A stretch of DNA of 64,000 bases from Salinispora tropica CNB-440 (GTDB lineage Bacteria; Actinomycetota; Actinomycetes; Mycobacteriales; Micromonosporaceae). Each line of letters opens with the position of its first letter. The first letter of the stretch is position 1. This document shows positions 1 through 8,180 of the stretch, one piece after another. Where the stretch lies: assembly GCF_000016425.1 (NCBI RefSeq), contig NC_009380.1, forward strand, positions 3,910,144-3,974,143, written 5' to 3'. Both the position numbers and the translations under genes were made by a program. The notes under the pieces are model-generated. The model saw only the letters and a list, made by a program, of their open reading frames with translations, did not search any database and was not told the origin of the DNA.

Positions 1-2
1 GC

Positions 3-539
3 CGAATTACCGGCAACCAGACTGCGACCAGCGCTGGCGGCGTGGAACTGTTCGGAGGAACCGGAATTGTCACGAAGACCGAGATCACCAACAATACCGC
101 CAGTGCAACTGGCGGCGTTCTGGCGAACTCCGGGCAGCTCACCCTCAGAGCAGTGGTCATCGCCAACAACACGGCGATATCGGGGCTGGCCGGCGGGCTG
201 TCGGTGAACCCCGCCACCACCACGGTGGTCGAGGACAGCACCATCAAGAACAACACCGCTGCCGCAAACGGCGGTGGAATCTTCAACTTCGATTCGCTGG
301 TATTGCGAAACACGAAGGTCATCGGAAACCAGTCAGGAAACCAGGGAGGCGGAATCCTCAACGGACCTAACGCCACCCTCTCCCTCTTCGACACACAGGT
401 GGTCAAGAACATCGCCGTTACCGACGGTGGGGGCATCTTCAACAGCGGCGGCGTGGTGAACCTGAACACCGCCACCGGCACCATCGTCATCAAGAACCGA
501 CCCAACAACTGCGTCGACGTACCCGGCTGCGCCGGATAG
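3..539 (+). CDS. Pmp-like beta-helix repeat protein, 3' part (5' end outside window)
   Basis: The reading frame is open from the first bases of the window, so this is the C-terminal 178 residues of a larger protein whose start lies upstream. It shows repeated short units with GG[GV] and NN motifs (ITGNQ, EITNNTA, IKNNTAAANGGGIF), the pattern of right-handed parallel beta-helix proteins annotated as polymorphic outer membrane protein (Pmp) repeats. It ends in the same cap as the three other paralogs here, NNCVDVPGCAG, with two cysteines. The last 130 nt are nearly identical to the end of the next gene, including a 62-nt perfect match. A strong hairpin terminator follows at 568-605. Export is inferred from the paralogs because the N-terminus is not visible. 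Ligand or function is unknown. Confidence 0.85.
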   Translation, partial: RITGNQTATSAGGVELFGGTGIVTKTEITNNTASATGGVLANSGQLTLRAVVIANNTAISGLAGGLSVNPATTTVVEDSTIKNNTAAANGGGIFNFDSLVLRNTKVIGNQSGNQGGGILNGPNATLSLFDTQVVKNIAVTDGGGIFNSGGVVNLNTATGTIVIKNRPNNCVDVPGCAG

Positions 540-567
540 CAACCTCGCGCGAATCCAAACGAATGAC

Positions 568-605
568 GGTTCCGCCCCTCCGCCCACCGGCGGAGGGGCG
601 GAACC
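568..605 (+). terminator. Hairpin terminator after first Pmp-like gene
   Basis: A perfect 17-bp inverted repeat (568-584 with 589-605) has a 4-nt loop. It lies 28 nt after the stop codon. There is no U-tract, which is common for GC-rich actinobacterial terminators. Confidence 0.75.
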
Positions 606-660
606 CCTCAATCCGCTGCGGCGGGGAAGGGCCTGCCGAGCCACAGAAACGAATACCCTC

Positions 661-699
661 GCCCACGCTCGCGCGTGGGCTCCTCATCCACAACGAGGA
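661..699 (+). promoter_or_regulatory. Leader hairpin and RBS region of second Pmp-like gene
   Basis: GCCCACGC (661-668) pairs with GCGTGGGC (673-680) around a TCGC loop. TCCTC (681-685) could then pair with GAGGA (695-699), which is part of the GAGGAAGGAC ribosome-binding segment. The GGAAGGAC block followed by 12-13 nt before ATG is conserved upstream of the paralogs at 3741 and 9038. The pairing suggests RBS occlusion but is only inferred. Confidence 0.35.
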
Positions 700-716
700 A
701 GGACACCGACGCTGCG

Positions 717-2081
717 ATGAACCATAAGCACCAGGAGCACAAACCGGACCGTCTGGGCGGAACCCAGGCGAGATCAGGGTGGCGGTGGTGGGCTGTCGGG
801 TTGGCCGGCATGACCGGCCTGACCCTGGCCGCCGTCGGCGGCCCCACCGCCTCAGCCGCCGACGCCGTCGGACGAACCCTCACCGCCGCCGACGACCGCC
901 CCTCCGACCGGGACCACCGCAACAAGGGCGAGGACGGCAAGCACGACGCCAAGAGCAAGGAAAGAGGGGGAAAGGAGCCCAATGGCACACCCGTCCCTTG
1001 TGACACCGACGCTCTGATCGCCGCGATCACCCTCGCCAACGCCCGCGACGGCGCCGTGCTCGACCTCGCCAAAAACTGCACCTACCTACTCACCGCCGAC
1101 ATCGACGGCAACGGCCTGCCCGCCATCACCGCCCCCATCACCCTCAACGGCGGCAAGAACACCACCATCGAACGCGCCGCCACCGCCGACCCGTTCCGCA
1201 TCCTCACCGTCGACACCGGTGGCAACCTCACCCTCAACCACCTCATCATCACCGGCGGACAAACCACCAGCAACGGTGGGGGAATCTTCGTCCGAGCCGG
1301 TGGAACGTTGATCACAAACCACAGCACAATCGCCCGTAACATCGCTCAGACCCCGGGCGGCGGAATCGCCAATAGCGGCACCACCAGACTCGCCCACTCT
1401 CGCGTCGAAAACAACAGCACAAACCAGCTGGGAGGCGGAGTAAACAATATTGGGCTTCTGGAGGCCATCAAATCCCACATCGATATGAACGACGCCACTA
1501 TTGGCGGCGGCATCTATGGATCCGGCAACACTGTCATCAAGGACGGCAGCATCTCCGGAAACCAGGCGACCGTGACCGGAGGACTATTTCTGGCTGGCGC
1601 CAACGGAATTGTCACCAACACCAGAATCACCGAAAATTCCAGTGCCGCCGCTGGCGCTGGAGGCGTCCAGGTCGAGGCGACCGCGCAGCTGACGATGCGC
1701 CACGTCAACCTGTCAGACAATACGTCGCCCGCCACCGCCGGTGGGCTGCTCGTCGCAGAGGGGGACAATTTCGCCCTGGTCGAAGACAGCCTCATCAAGA
1801 ACAACACCGCCGCGGACCCCGGTGGGGGAGTCTTCAACAGCGGAGAAACGGTGTTGCGACGTACCAAGGTAGTCGGCAACCAGGCCAGTCAGGGCGGCGG
1901 CATCCAGAACTTCGGCACGCTCAGCCTCTTCACGTCGAAGGTGGTCAAGAACATCGCCGTCACCGACGGTGGGGGCATCTTCAACAGCGGCGGCGTGGTG
2001 AACCTGAACACCGCCACCGGCACGGTCGTTATCAAGAACCGGCCGAACAACTGCGTCGACGTACCCGGTTGCGCGGGCTGA
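717..2081 (+). CDS. Secreted Pmp-like right-handed beta-helix protein
   Basis: This 454-residue protein starts with a His-rich tail (MNHKHQEHKPDR), followed by a hydrophobic signal or membrane segment (WWAVGLAGMTGL, about residues 20-40) and a charged Lys/Asp/Glu-rich linker to about residue 95. A conserved entry motif carries Cys (PVPCDTDALIAAI, then NCTYLL). A beta-helix domain with roughly 12 GGG[IVL]-type repeats follows, ending in the Cys cap NNCVDVPGCAG. ATG 717 was chosen over an upstream GTG (675) because all paralogs share the GGAAGGAC-N12-ATG arrangement. It converges with the paralog at 2356-3741. The family resembles chlamydial Pmp repeats, but there is no autotransporter barrel, as expected in a Gram-positive. 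A surface-exposed or secreted adhesive role is possible; the function is not known. Confidence 0.85.
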   Translation: MNHKHQEHKPDRLGGTQARSGWRWWAVGLAGMTGLTLAAVGGPTASAADAVGRTLTAADDRPSDRDHRNKGEDGKHDAKSKERGGKEPNGTPVPCDTDALIAAITLANARDGAVLDLAKNCTYLLTADIDGNGLPAITAPITLNGGKNTTIERAATADPFRILTVDTGGNLTLNHLIITGGQTTSNGGGIFVRAGGTLITNHSTIARNIAQTPGGGIANSGTTRLAHSRVENNSTNQLGGGVNNIGLLEAIKSHIDMNDATIGGGIYGSGNTVIKDGSISGNQATVTGGLFLAGANGIVTNTRITENSSAAAGAGGVQVEATAQLTMRHVNLSDNTSPATAGGLLVAEGDNFALVEDSLIKNNTAADPGGGVFNSGETVLRRTKVVGNQASQGGGIQNFGTLSLFTSKVVKNIAVTDGGGIFNSGGVVNLNTATGTVVIKNRPNNCVDVPGCAG

Positions 2082-2424
2082 CCCCGCCGCCTGGAACCCC
2101 TCGTCTTCCACTCCAGCACCTCCGGGCTCCCTCGGGCTCACAACATTCAGAGGTCACCCCCGCCGGCAGCACCAATCATTCGCAGGATCCTCCACCGGTC
2201 CGCGGCCCTACGGGCCAAGGAAGCAACGGGCACCGGTGCGGAGCAAGACAGCACCCGGCCTTGAGAACTGACGCGCGACCTGCGGTCAGGAAGAGTTCCG
2301 CCCCCGCCACCCTCAGGCGGGTGGCGAGGGCGGAACTGAAGCTCCGGGGTTGGCGTCAGCCCGAACAGCCGGGGACGTTGACGCAGTTGTTCGGCCGGTT
2401 CTTGATAACGACCGTGCCGGTGGC
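2013..2424. repeat. 45-bp perfect inverted repeat formed by 3' ends of convergent Pmp paralogs
   Basis: Positions 2013-2057 on + are identical to the reverse complement of 2380-2424, because the two convergent paralogs encode the same stretch just before their Cys caps. The arms are 322 bp apart. Such a repeat can support recombination or inversion of the intergenic spacer. The feature follows directly from paralogy. Confidence 0.85.
2294..2337 (-). terminator. Terminator between convergent Pmp-like genes
   Basis: A long stem (2294-2310 with 2321-2337, one mismatch, extended inward by two pairs) lies 19 nt beyond the stop of the minus-strand gene and may serve both genes. The arm begins with the same GTTCCGCCC sequence as the terminator at 568-605. 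Confidence 0.7.
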
Positions 2425-3741
2425 CGTGTTCAGGACCACTACGCCGGCGGGGTCGTTGAAAATTCCGCCGCCGTCGGTGACAGCGATATTCTTGACGACC
2501 GAGGTGTTGAACAGGGTGGTCGTACTGTTGGCCTGGGTGAAAATGCCGCCACCCGTGTCGGCCTGATTAGCCGCTACCGTGGTGTCCCGCAGTACCACCG
2601 GTACGGACGCATTGAAAATTCCTCCCCCGGTACCGTTGGTGGTGTTTTTGCTGATCTCACTGTCTTCGATGACGGCGGCAGAACCACCCGTGGCGTTCTG
2701 GACAGCGACGCCGCCACCCCGTTCTTCGGCGTGGTTTCTGACTACGGTGACGTGTCGCATGGTCAGCTGCCCGTCGAGGAAGATAGCGCCACCAATACTA
2801 CTGGAATTGTTATCTACGAAGGTGGACCTGACGATGCTGGTATTGGCACCCTCGGATTCGCCGATTCCCGCACCGATCTCTGCACGGTTACGGGCAAAGG
2901 TGCTGTCCCACACCTCGGTGGTCACGTCGAGAACACTGCCAATAGCACCACCGACGCTGTTAGCGCTATTGTCGGTAAATCGAACCTTCTTGACGGTGAG
3001 CCGCCCCCTTATGCTGAATATACCGCCACCCTGTGCGGCGCTGTTGCGACTGATAACGGAGTCGGTGATGGCACTGGTGCCAAGGTTGGCGATGCCGCCC
3101 CCGACGCTGGTGCCGCCGACATTGCGGACGATTTCGCTGTGTTTGACAGTCAGCCGCCCGCCGGGGTTCACGAGGATGCCAGCCCCGAACTCACCCGAGG
3201 CGGCGGCCCGCCCCCCGGCGATCTTCAATTTGTTCACGGTAAGGTCGCCGCCGACCTCGACGGCGAGGATACGGAACGGGTCGGCGGCGGCGGCGCGTTC
3301 GATGGTGGTGTTCTTGCCGCCGTTGAGGGTGATGGGGGCAGTGATGGCGGGCAGGCCGCTGCTGTCGATGGCAGCCGTGAGCAGGTAGGTGCAGTCCTCG
3401 GCGAGGTCGAGCACTGCGCCGTCGCGGGCGTTGGCCAGGGTGATCGCGGCGATCAGGGCGTCGGCGTCGCAAGGTACGGGGATACCCCTGGGCTTGATCT
3501 CCTTCTTGCCCTTACTCTTACCGTCGCCCGTACCCTCGTCGCGGTGGCCGTCAGCGGAGGGCCGGTCGTCGGGGGCGGCGAGGGCGTGCCCGACTGCGCC
3601 GTCGGCGGCGGCGGGGGTGGCGACTCCGACGGTGGTGAGGGCAAGGCCTGTCATCCCGGCGAGCCCGGCGGCCCACCATCGTGACGGTGTCCGGCGCCTG
3701 CTGGCGTGATCCGGTTCTGGTTCGTGGTGTAGATGGCTCAT
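2356..3741 (-). CDS. Secreted Pmp-like right-handed beta-helix protein
   Basis: This is a 461-residue paralog of the 717-2081 protein with the same order of parts. A His-rich tail (MSHLHHEPEPDH) is followed by a signal segment (WWAAGLAGMTGLAL), a linker rich in Asp, Gly and Lys, and the entry motif PVPCDADALIAAI with DCTYLL. Beta-helix repeats with GGGI/GGAI follow, and the cap is NNCVNVPGCSG. The ATG at 3741 lies 12 nt after GGAAGGAC; longer in-frame starts up to 3837 would cross the conserved leader. The region before it holds the shared TTCATGTCTTAATG motif. The central repeats differ strongly from the other paralogs while both ends are conserved, the pattern expected of a variable surface protein. 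The function is unknown. Confidence 0.85.
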   Translation of the reverse strand: MSHLHHEPEPDHASRRRTPSRWWAAGLAGMTGLALTTVGVATPAAADGAVGHALAAPDDRPSADGHRDEGTGDGKSKGKKEIKPRGIPVPCDADALIAAITLANARDGAVLDLAEDCTYLLTAAIDSSGLPAITAPITLNGGKNTTIERAAAADPFRILAVEVGGDLTVNKLKIAGGRAAASGEFGAGILVNPGGRLTVKHSEIVRNVGGTSVGGGIANLGTSAITDSVISRNSAAQGGGIFSIRGRLTVKKVRFTDNSANSVGGAIGSVLDVTTEVWDSTFARNRAEIGAGIGESEGANTSIVRSTFVDNNSSSIGGAIFLDGQLTMRHVTVVRNHAEERGGGVAVQNATGGSAAVIEDSEISKNTTNGTGGGIFNASVPVVLRDTTVAANQADTGGGIFTQANSTTTLFNTSVVKNIAVTDGGGIFNDPAGVVVLNTATGTVVIKNRPNNCVNVPGCSG

Positions 3742-3863
3742 CGTGGTGTCGAGGTCCTTCCCTTGTCGCAGATCAGGAGCCACCCGGACAGGTACGGGTG
3801 GCTGCCCCTCGGCTACCAGACGGTCGGCAGCGATCACCCTCGAGCCAATCGGACATCACACTA

Positions 3864-3877
3864 CATTAAGACATGAA
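3864..3877 (-). promoter_or_regulatory. Shared Pmp upstream motif, copy 1
   Basis: On the minus strand this reads TTCATGTCTTAATG, identical to 8911-8924 upstream of another paralog. It ends 122 nt before the ATG at 3741. Between it and the start, both leaders also share a CTGGTAGCCGAGG block and the GGAAGGAC block. It could be a promoter element or a regulator site; the sequence alone does not tell. Confidence 0.5.
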
Positions 3878-4015
3878 AGAGAAAGAACTACTCAAACGAG
3901 ATCCTGGGGGCTGATACTCGACGTACGAACACAGCTGCACCTCTACGACCCGACGGCCCCGCGGCCGACGCCACGACGGCAACGACGGGCTCGGCTTCTC
4001 GACCTGCTGCCCTGA

Positions 4016-4402
4016 TCAGGTGGTCTGCTCGATCTGGATCAGATTGCCGCAGGTGTCGTCGAAGACCGCTGTGGTGACGGGGCCGACCCGCAGGGGATCC
4101 TGAGTAAACCGCACGCCCAAGCCGCGTAGTCGGTCACACTCCGAGTGGACGTCGTCAACGGCGAAAGACGTGGACGGGATCCCATCATTGACCAACGCCG
4201 CCTTCCAGGGCTTGGCCGCCGGATGGCTGTCCGGTTCGAGCAGCAACTCACAGCCGTCGGGATCATCCGGCGATACGACGGTGATCCAGCGATGATCGCC
4301 GAGTGGAACCTCCACCTTCTTCACGAACCCCAGCACCTCGGTGTAGAACCGCAGTGCCTCGTCCTGGTTCTCGACGAGAACGCTCGTCACATGGATCCGC
4401 AT
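4016..4402 (-). CDS. VOC (glyoxalase/bleomycin-resistance fold) family protein
   Basis: The 128-residue protein spans one vicinal-oxygen-chelate unit pair: MRIHVTSVLVENQDEALRFY at the start and FDDTCGNLIQIEQ at the end, with conserved Glu near the C-terminus. Members bind a metal and act as glyoxalases, dioxygenases or resistance proteins; the substrate here cannot be read. ATG 4402 is preceded by GAAGGAG at good spacing. It overlaps the stop of the ArsR gene by one base (TGATG), so the two form a translationally coupled operon. An upstream in-frame start at 4432 lacks that RBS. A regulated detoxification or stress role is inferred from the pairing. Confidence 0.8.
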   Translation of the reverse strand: MRIHVTSVLVENQDEALRFYTEVLGFVKKVEVPLGDHRWITVVSPDDPDGCELLLEPDSHPAAKPWKAALVNDGIPSTSFAVDDVHSECDRLRGLGVRFTQDPLRVGPVTTAVFDDTCGNLIQIEQTT

Positions 4403-4725
4403 CAGCTCTCCTTCGCTCCACGGTTGCGCCATCGATCGGTGAGACGTTCCAAGGGCTCGATGTTGATGTAGTGAAACTTGTAACGACCCGCACGACGGCT
4501 AGCGACCAGATCCGCCCCGACCAGCACCTCCAGGTGCTGGGAGATCGCCTGCCGGGATGAACCGATCTGGTACTTCATGGCCAGTCGCGAACAGATCTCG
4601 AACAACGTCTGACCATCCCGCTCCACCAGCTCGTCGAGGATCTTCCGGCGCGTCGGGTCGGCGAGCGCCTTGAAGATGTCACCCGCTCCAGCATCGTCGC
4701 GACCGGGTGTGCCTACGTCACTCAC
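4402..4725 (-). CDS. ArsR-family winged-helix transcriptional regulator
   Basis: The 107-residue protein has the ArsR winged-helix core: FKALADPTRRKILDELVERD, then the recognition helix SRQAISQHLEVL and the wing ASRRAGRYKFHYI. No metal-binding ELCVCDL motif is present, so it belongs to the ArsR subgroup that often pairs with SRPBCC or VOC proteins. The GTG at 4725 was chosen because homologous sequence begins near it and GGTGGA lies just upstream; the open frame continues to 5043 without family similarity. A perfect 16-bp palindrome lies 14 nt upstream, the likely autoregulatory operator. It is coupled to the VOC gene. Confidence 0.8.
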   Translation of the reverse strand: MSDVGTPGRDDAGAGDIFKALADPTRRKILDELVERDGQTLFEICSRLAMKYQIGSSRQAISQHLEVLVGADLVASRRAGRYKFHYINIEPLERLTDRWRNRGAKES

Positions 4726-4739
4726 TCCACCAAGGATAG

Positions 4740-4755
4740 GCAAGTCATGACTTGC
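4740..4755. promoter_or_regulatory. Palindromic operator of the ArsR-VOC operon
   Basis: GCAAGTCATGACTTGC is a perfect 16-bp palindrome placed directly upstream of the ArsR start. ArsR-family dimers bind such inverted repeats, so it is the best candidate for the autoregulatory site. Confidence 0.6.
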
Positions 4756-5102
4756 ATGACAAGACAACGGCGTCAACGTTCCCGGCTGCATCGGGTAGCG
4801 ACCCGCGCTACTCGGATTCACGAGGGGTCCCGTTCGAGCTGCTTGGCCTTGACCGTGGCGCACGCCAGATCTACCTGGTGGGACGCATCCGAACCCCGCG
4901 TAGGCCGGCAGGACCAGCTGTCGACCGCACCTGCCGCTCTGAGAAGCCGCGCCACCAGCACATGTCCGGACGCCAGTGTCACCAACCGGGCTGGCCGCTG
5001 AGACGGTGCACAACGAGACGGCTGAGGCGGTACGAAATGACAAGACTGCTCATTCACCGGCGAAGCCTCTACGTTCGTCGCATGAGTGAGCAGCAAGGTG
5101 AT
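4756..5102. other. Divergent intergenic region with no gene seen
   Basis: About 350 nt between the ArsR operator and the amidase start. Open frames here show no family similarity and no RBS. It probably holds the amidase promoter, but no clear -35/-10 pair can be named. Confidence 0.4.
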
Positions 5103-6536
5103 ATGCCGGAGTTGTGGATGCTGAGCGCAACAGAGTTGGCGCGGCAGATCAGAACAGGTCAGGTTTCCAGCCGCGAGGTGGTGCAGGCACATCTGCGACG
5201 GATTAACGAGATCAATCCCGTCGTGAACGCCCTCACCGCCGTACTCGACGAGCAGGCCCTGGCCGCTGCGGACGCGGTCGACCAAGCGTTGCGGTACGGC
5301 GAAGAGCCTGGGCCACTGTGCGGCATACCCATGACGGTAAAAGAGAACATCGACGTCGCCGGCTCCGCAACTACACAGGGTATCGCCGCGCTACGCGATG
5401 CCATCGCCACTCAGGACGCACCGCATATCGCCGAGCTTCGCGCCGCAGGGGCGATACCGATCGCCAGGACCAACATGCCCGAGTTCGGGATGCGGTGGCA
5501 CACCACCAACGGGCTGCATGGTGCGACCCGCAACCCATGGTCCGCCGAGCACACCCCAGGCGGCTCCAGCGGGGGCGACGCCGTCGCGGTCGCCACGGGC
5601 CTGGCCCCGCTCGGGCTGGGCACTGACGGCGCGGGCTCGCTGCGCTGGCCAGCGCAGTGCTGCGGCGTGGCGGCCCTGAAGCCCTCCCTCGGCCGGGTAG
5701 CGCAGAGCGATGGTCGGCGGCCGACGCCGTTCGCATTTCAACTGCTGGGGGTGCACGGTCCCATCGCGCGCCATGTCGACGATCTTCGCCTGGCGTTCAC
5801 CCATATCTGTGCGAGCGATGGGGGCGATCCGTGGCATGCGCCGGTCCCGCTCAACGGACCGCCCGTGTCACGGCCGATCCGGGTTTCCATGGTCACGGCT
5901 CCAGGGGGGATCGACATTCACCCAGCGGTGCGGCATGCGCTACAGCGGGCAGCCGACCTGCTCACCGACGCCGGCTACGTCATTGAGGAGTGCGACGCTC
6001 CCGCACTGGAGCGAGCGGGTGAGATCTATACCCAGATCATGGCGAGCTACGGCCGCGTACAACGGAAGCAGCCCCCCGTGGAGACGGTCGCCTCCGACGA
6101 CTTCGCCCGCTTCTGGCATGTGTATGAACCAATCTGGACCCGGGCTCAGGGAGAGCCGGCGTTCGATCCGATGATGGAACGAGCCGCTATTGCCCGCGTG
6201 TGGAGTGACTGGTTTGGTCGAACGCCTCTGGTGCTGGCCCCGATCCGTACGCAGCCGGCGTTCGTGCTTGGATGTGACCTCGACCCCGTCTGCCTGTCCG
6301 ACTTTCCCGCGACGATGCGGTTGGCCGTGGCCGTCAACCTGCTCGGACTACCTGCCGTCGCGATCCCAACCGGGGAAACCGACGGCCTCCCGCACGCCGT
6401 GCAGGTCATTGCCCCACGCTTCAGAGAAGATCTCTGTCTTGATGCGGCCGCAGCGATCGAAGCTCGCATCCCGCCGTTTACGCCGATCGATCCGCACCCG
6501 AATCTGGCATCAAACTCTTCGGCCACTGTTGCCTGA
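5103..6536 (+). CDS. Amidase signature family hydrolase
   Basis: This 477-residue amidase-signature enzyme hydrolyses an amide or transfers its ammonia. The Ser-cisSer-Lys triad is visible: Lys in MTVKENIDVAG, the glycine-rich PGGSSGGDA, and the nucleophile serine in GTDGAGSLRWPA. It stands alone, so it is more likely a catabolic or detoxifying amidase than the GatA subunit, which would sit with gatC and gatB. ATG 5103 is preceded by AAGGTG; an ATG at 5082 in the same frame is possible but lacks an RBS. The open frame extends further upstream without homology. The substrate is unknown. Confidence 0.85.
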   Translation: MPELWMLSATELARQIRTGQVSSREVVQAHLRRINEINPVVNALTAVLDEQALAAADAVDQALRYGEEPGPLCGIPMTVKENIDVAGSATTQGIAALRDAIATQDAPHIAELRAAGAIPIARTNMPEFGMRWHTTNGLHGATRNPWSAEHTPGGSSGGDAVAVATGLAPLGLGTDGAGSLRWPAQCCGVAALKPSLGRVAQSDGRRPTPFAFQLLGVHGPIARHVDDLRLAFTHICASDGGDPWHAPVPLNGPPVSRPIRVSMVTAPGGIDIHPAVRHALQRAADLLTDAGYVIEECDAPALERAGEIYTQIMASYGRVQRKQPPVETVASDDFARFWHVYEPIWTRAQGEPAFDPMMERAAIARVWSDWFGRTPLVLAPIRTQPAFVLGCDLDPVCLSDFPATMRLAVAVNLLGLPAVAIPTGETDGLPHAVQVIAPRFREDLCLDAAAAIEARIPPFTPIDPHPNLASNSSATVA

Positions 6537-6856
6537 CCACAGGGTGGGCACGACGCACTACCGTTCCTTCTGCGAAGCCAGGTGACCTCATGCCGTGGCA
6601 TCCGTTCCGCCGACGCAGTAACTGAAATCGCACCCGTCGGACTACGTGACGGAGACAAGGCAAGCGCAGCAGGGCAGGATCGACGACAGCCCGACGACCC
6701 AGGTATCCGCGCCTCTCTAGGCGATGCGCCACGCGACGCAAGAGGAGGACAGGACGCGCGGAGCGGACAGCAGATGTCGTAGCCCGGCATTGGGCCGAGC
6801 GCCCGCAGGCCAGCCCGGCGGATCCGCCGTCACCTCTGCCCACGCACCGCGAATTC
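6537..6856. other. Intergenic region with no supported gene
   Basis: Open frames overlap here on both strands but none shows a family motif, RBS or coherent codon use. Nothing else was recognised. Confidence 0.4.
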
Positions 6857-7324
6857 TCACCGTTGGCCGGTATCCGGAGCCCGGCCGGTGGCATAGTTCC
6901 ACACCGTCCGGACCGGGACGGAGTTGTGGGTACGGGCCGATCTCTCCACGAACAACAGATGCTCCAACTCGTCGGTGCGCCCCTCCCCGGCCAGGATCCA
7001 GGCACGGGTCAGCCAGGCTCCCGGACCGAGAATGTCCGGAGTCCGGTTCAGCACGACGTCCCGGTCGAGCAGCGACAGAAGCTGCGGCATCAGATCGTCC
7101 AATTGTTGCCGCACCCGCGCGGACACCTGAGCTGCGGAGTCCTCGTCGGCGATACGCCACTGGTCGTTGCCCGACAGCCCTGAGAAACGAAGCCGCCTAC
7201 GCCACCCGCCGTCGTAGTGGCGGGGCAGCTCCTCAACCGACCACCCGGTTCGCTGCCGGTCCCATTCCCACTCCGGTGCCAGCACCAGGCCGATGTTGAT
7301 GTAAGCGGCGACAGACCGACTCAT
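6857..7324 (-). CDS. Hypothetical protein, possibly N-terminally truncated
   Basis: This 155-residue ORF starts at the ATG MSRSVAAYINIGLVLAP. It contains a Trp/Arg-rich middle (GGWRRRLRF), a helical stretch (VRQQLDDLMPQLLSLLDRD) and a C-terminal HLLFVERSAR segment. The frame stays open to 7444 with plausible but low-complexity sequence, and no Shine-Dalgarno site is visible before 7324, so the gene may have lost its 5' end. The layout resembles the C-terminal half of DUF4304-type proteins, but that is a weak impression. It lies just outside the left boundary of the integrated element. Confidence 0.4.
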   Translation of the reverse strand: MSRSVAAYINIGLVLAPEWEWDRQRTGWSVEELPRHYDGGWRRRLRFSGLSGNDQWRIADEDSAAQVSARVRQQLDDLMPQLLSLLDRDVVLNRTPDILGPGAWLTRAWILAGEGRTDELEHLLFVERSARTHNSVPVRTVWNYATGRAPDTGQR

Positions 7325-7584
7325 CCCGATGCTGCCAAGGTAACGCCGATGGCACCAGCACCAGGGGCTACCCGCCAGCTCCTGCGGTGGCCAGGACACA
7401 CCGATCGCGCCGACCACGGCGACGGTGCCGACCGCACCGACCACCTTTGATCACCGGCTCCTGGACCTGCACCGGCTTGGGCACCTCGGGCTCACATTGG
7501 CCCCACGGATCGATAACCCTGGAAGAGAAAGATCGGCCAAAGCTCCCGGAATCCCTGGTCAGGGGCCATTTCTGATGGTGAGGT

Positions 7585-7620
7585 GGGCGGGACTTGAATC
7601 CGCGACCGAGGGATTATGAG
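7585..7620 (-). repeat. Distal attachment-site core (tRNA-Met 3' fragment)
   Basis: 35 of 36 nt match the T-arm and anticodon-loop part of the tRNA-Met gene at 11155-11190. The match stops abruptly after ATTATGAG, in the anticodon region. Only half a tRNA is present, so this is an att site and not a functional gene. Confidence 0.75.
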
Positions 7621-7640
7621 ATTCTTGGGTATTGGTGCAT

Positions 7641-7720
7641 GACACTGCACAGCCTGCATATTCGTAAGCCGCGCAGTGTCCAACAAGGGTGTGCAGTACA
7701 CCCTGATGTACACCCTTGAT
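7641..7720. repeat. Left arm region of the element (inverted and direct repeats)
   Basis: GACACTGC (7641-7648) is inverted as GCAGTGTC (7673-7680). GTACACCCT then occurs twice in tandem at 7696-7716, and the whole 25-nt block recurs at 11098-11122 beside the other core. These are consistent with integrase or excisionase arm-binding sites. Confidence 0.5.
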
Positions 7721-7753
7721 CTTGCACGCACAATAACCGAGGGTCACAACTCC

Positions 7754-8098
7754 CTACGTCACGTCGCCCAGCAGTTTCCGAGCTATCGACCGAGCCAGGT
7801 CCTCGGGGTCGCCGCTTCCCGCAACGATGCTCGCCGCGGCCTCCCGCATGAGGTGTAGCCGGGCACCGCTCTTGTCCGGGACGGGAGAGCCGAGCTCGTC
7901 CATCGCCAGCCGGAACAGGTCAACGGCATCCCGTGACTGGCCCTTTGAGAGGCCGGCGAGCTCACGCAAGCTCCGCGAGTCGACACCTCGGGCCAGGGCG
8001 TGAGCATCCGCCATTTGCAGGTCATCGCCGAACAGCTCATCCATCGCCAAATGGATGACAAGGCCACGCAGTTGCTTCACGCCGAAGAGGATAGACAT
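7754..8098 (-). CDS. Conserved actinobacterial hypothetical protein
   Basis: This 114-residue, mostly helical protein has the pattern LRGLVIHLAMDEL, SLRELAGLSKGQ, VDLFRLAMDELG and a C-terminal AAASIVAGSGDPEDLA. That arrangement is familiar from a widespread family of uncharacterised proteins in streptomycetes and relatives. ATG 8098 starts the similar region; a TTG at 8155 in the same frame would add 19 residues. No RBS is evident. It is the first gene inside the left end of the integrated element. The function is unknown. Confidence 0.6.
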   Translation of the reverse strand: MSILFGVKQLRGLVIHLAMDELFGDDLQMADAHALARGVDSRSLRELAGLSKGQSRDAVDLFRLAMDELGSPVPDKSGARLHLMREAAASIVAGSGDPEDLARSIARKLLGDVT

Positions 8099-8180
8099 GC
8101 GCGAATCGCTGACCAAGGCCTTAACGATAGCAAGCAGGTTCGGAAATGTGGGCAAGGAAGACCATCAGTAATATGACGGC

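Noticed and set aside
717-2081. CRISPR array, because of regularly spaced short repeats
   Set aside because: The repeats are in-frame, imperfect and encode GGG-type beta-helix units. No cas genes are present.
2350-3684. A 444-codon open frame opposite the minus-strand Pmp gene
   Set aside because: It is the mirror of the repeat-rich coding region, and its product is low-complexity Gly/Val/Asp without RBS or homology.
7585-7620. A second tRNA-Met gene
   Set aside because: Only the 3' half is present; the match ends in the anticodon loop. It is an attachment-site copy.
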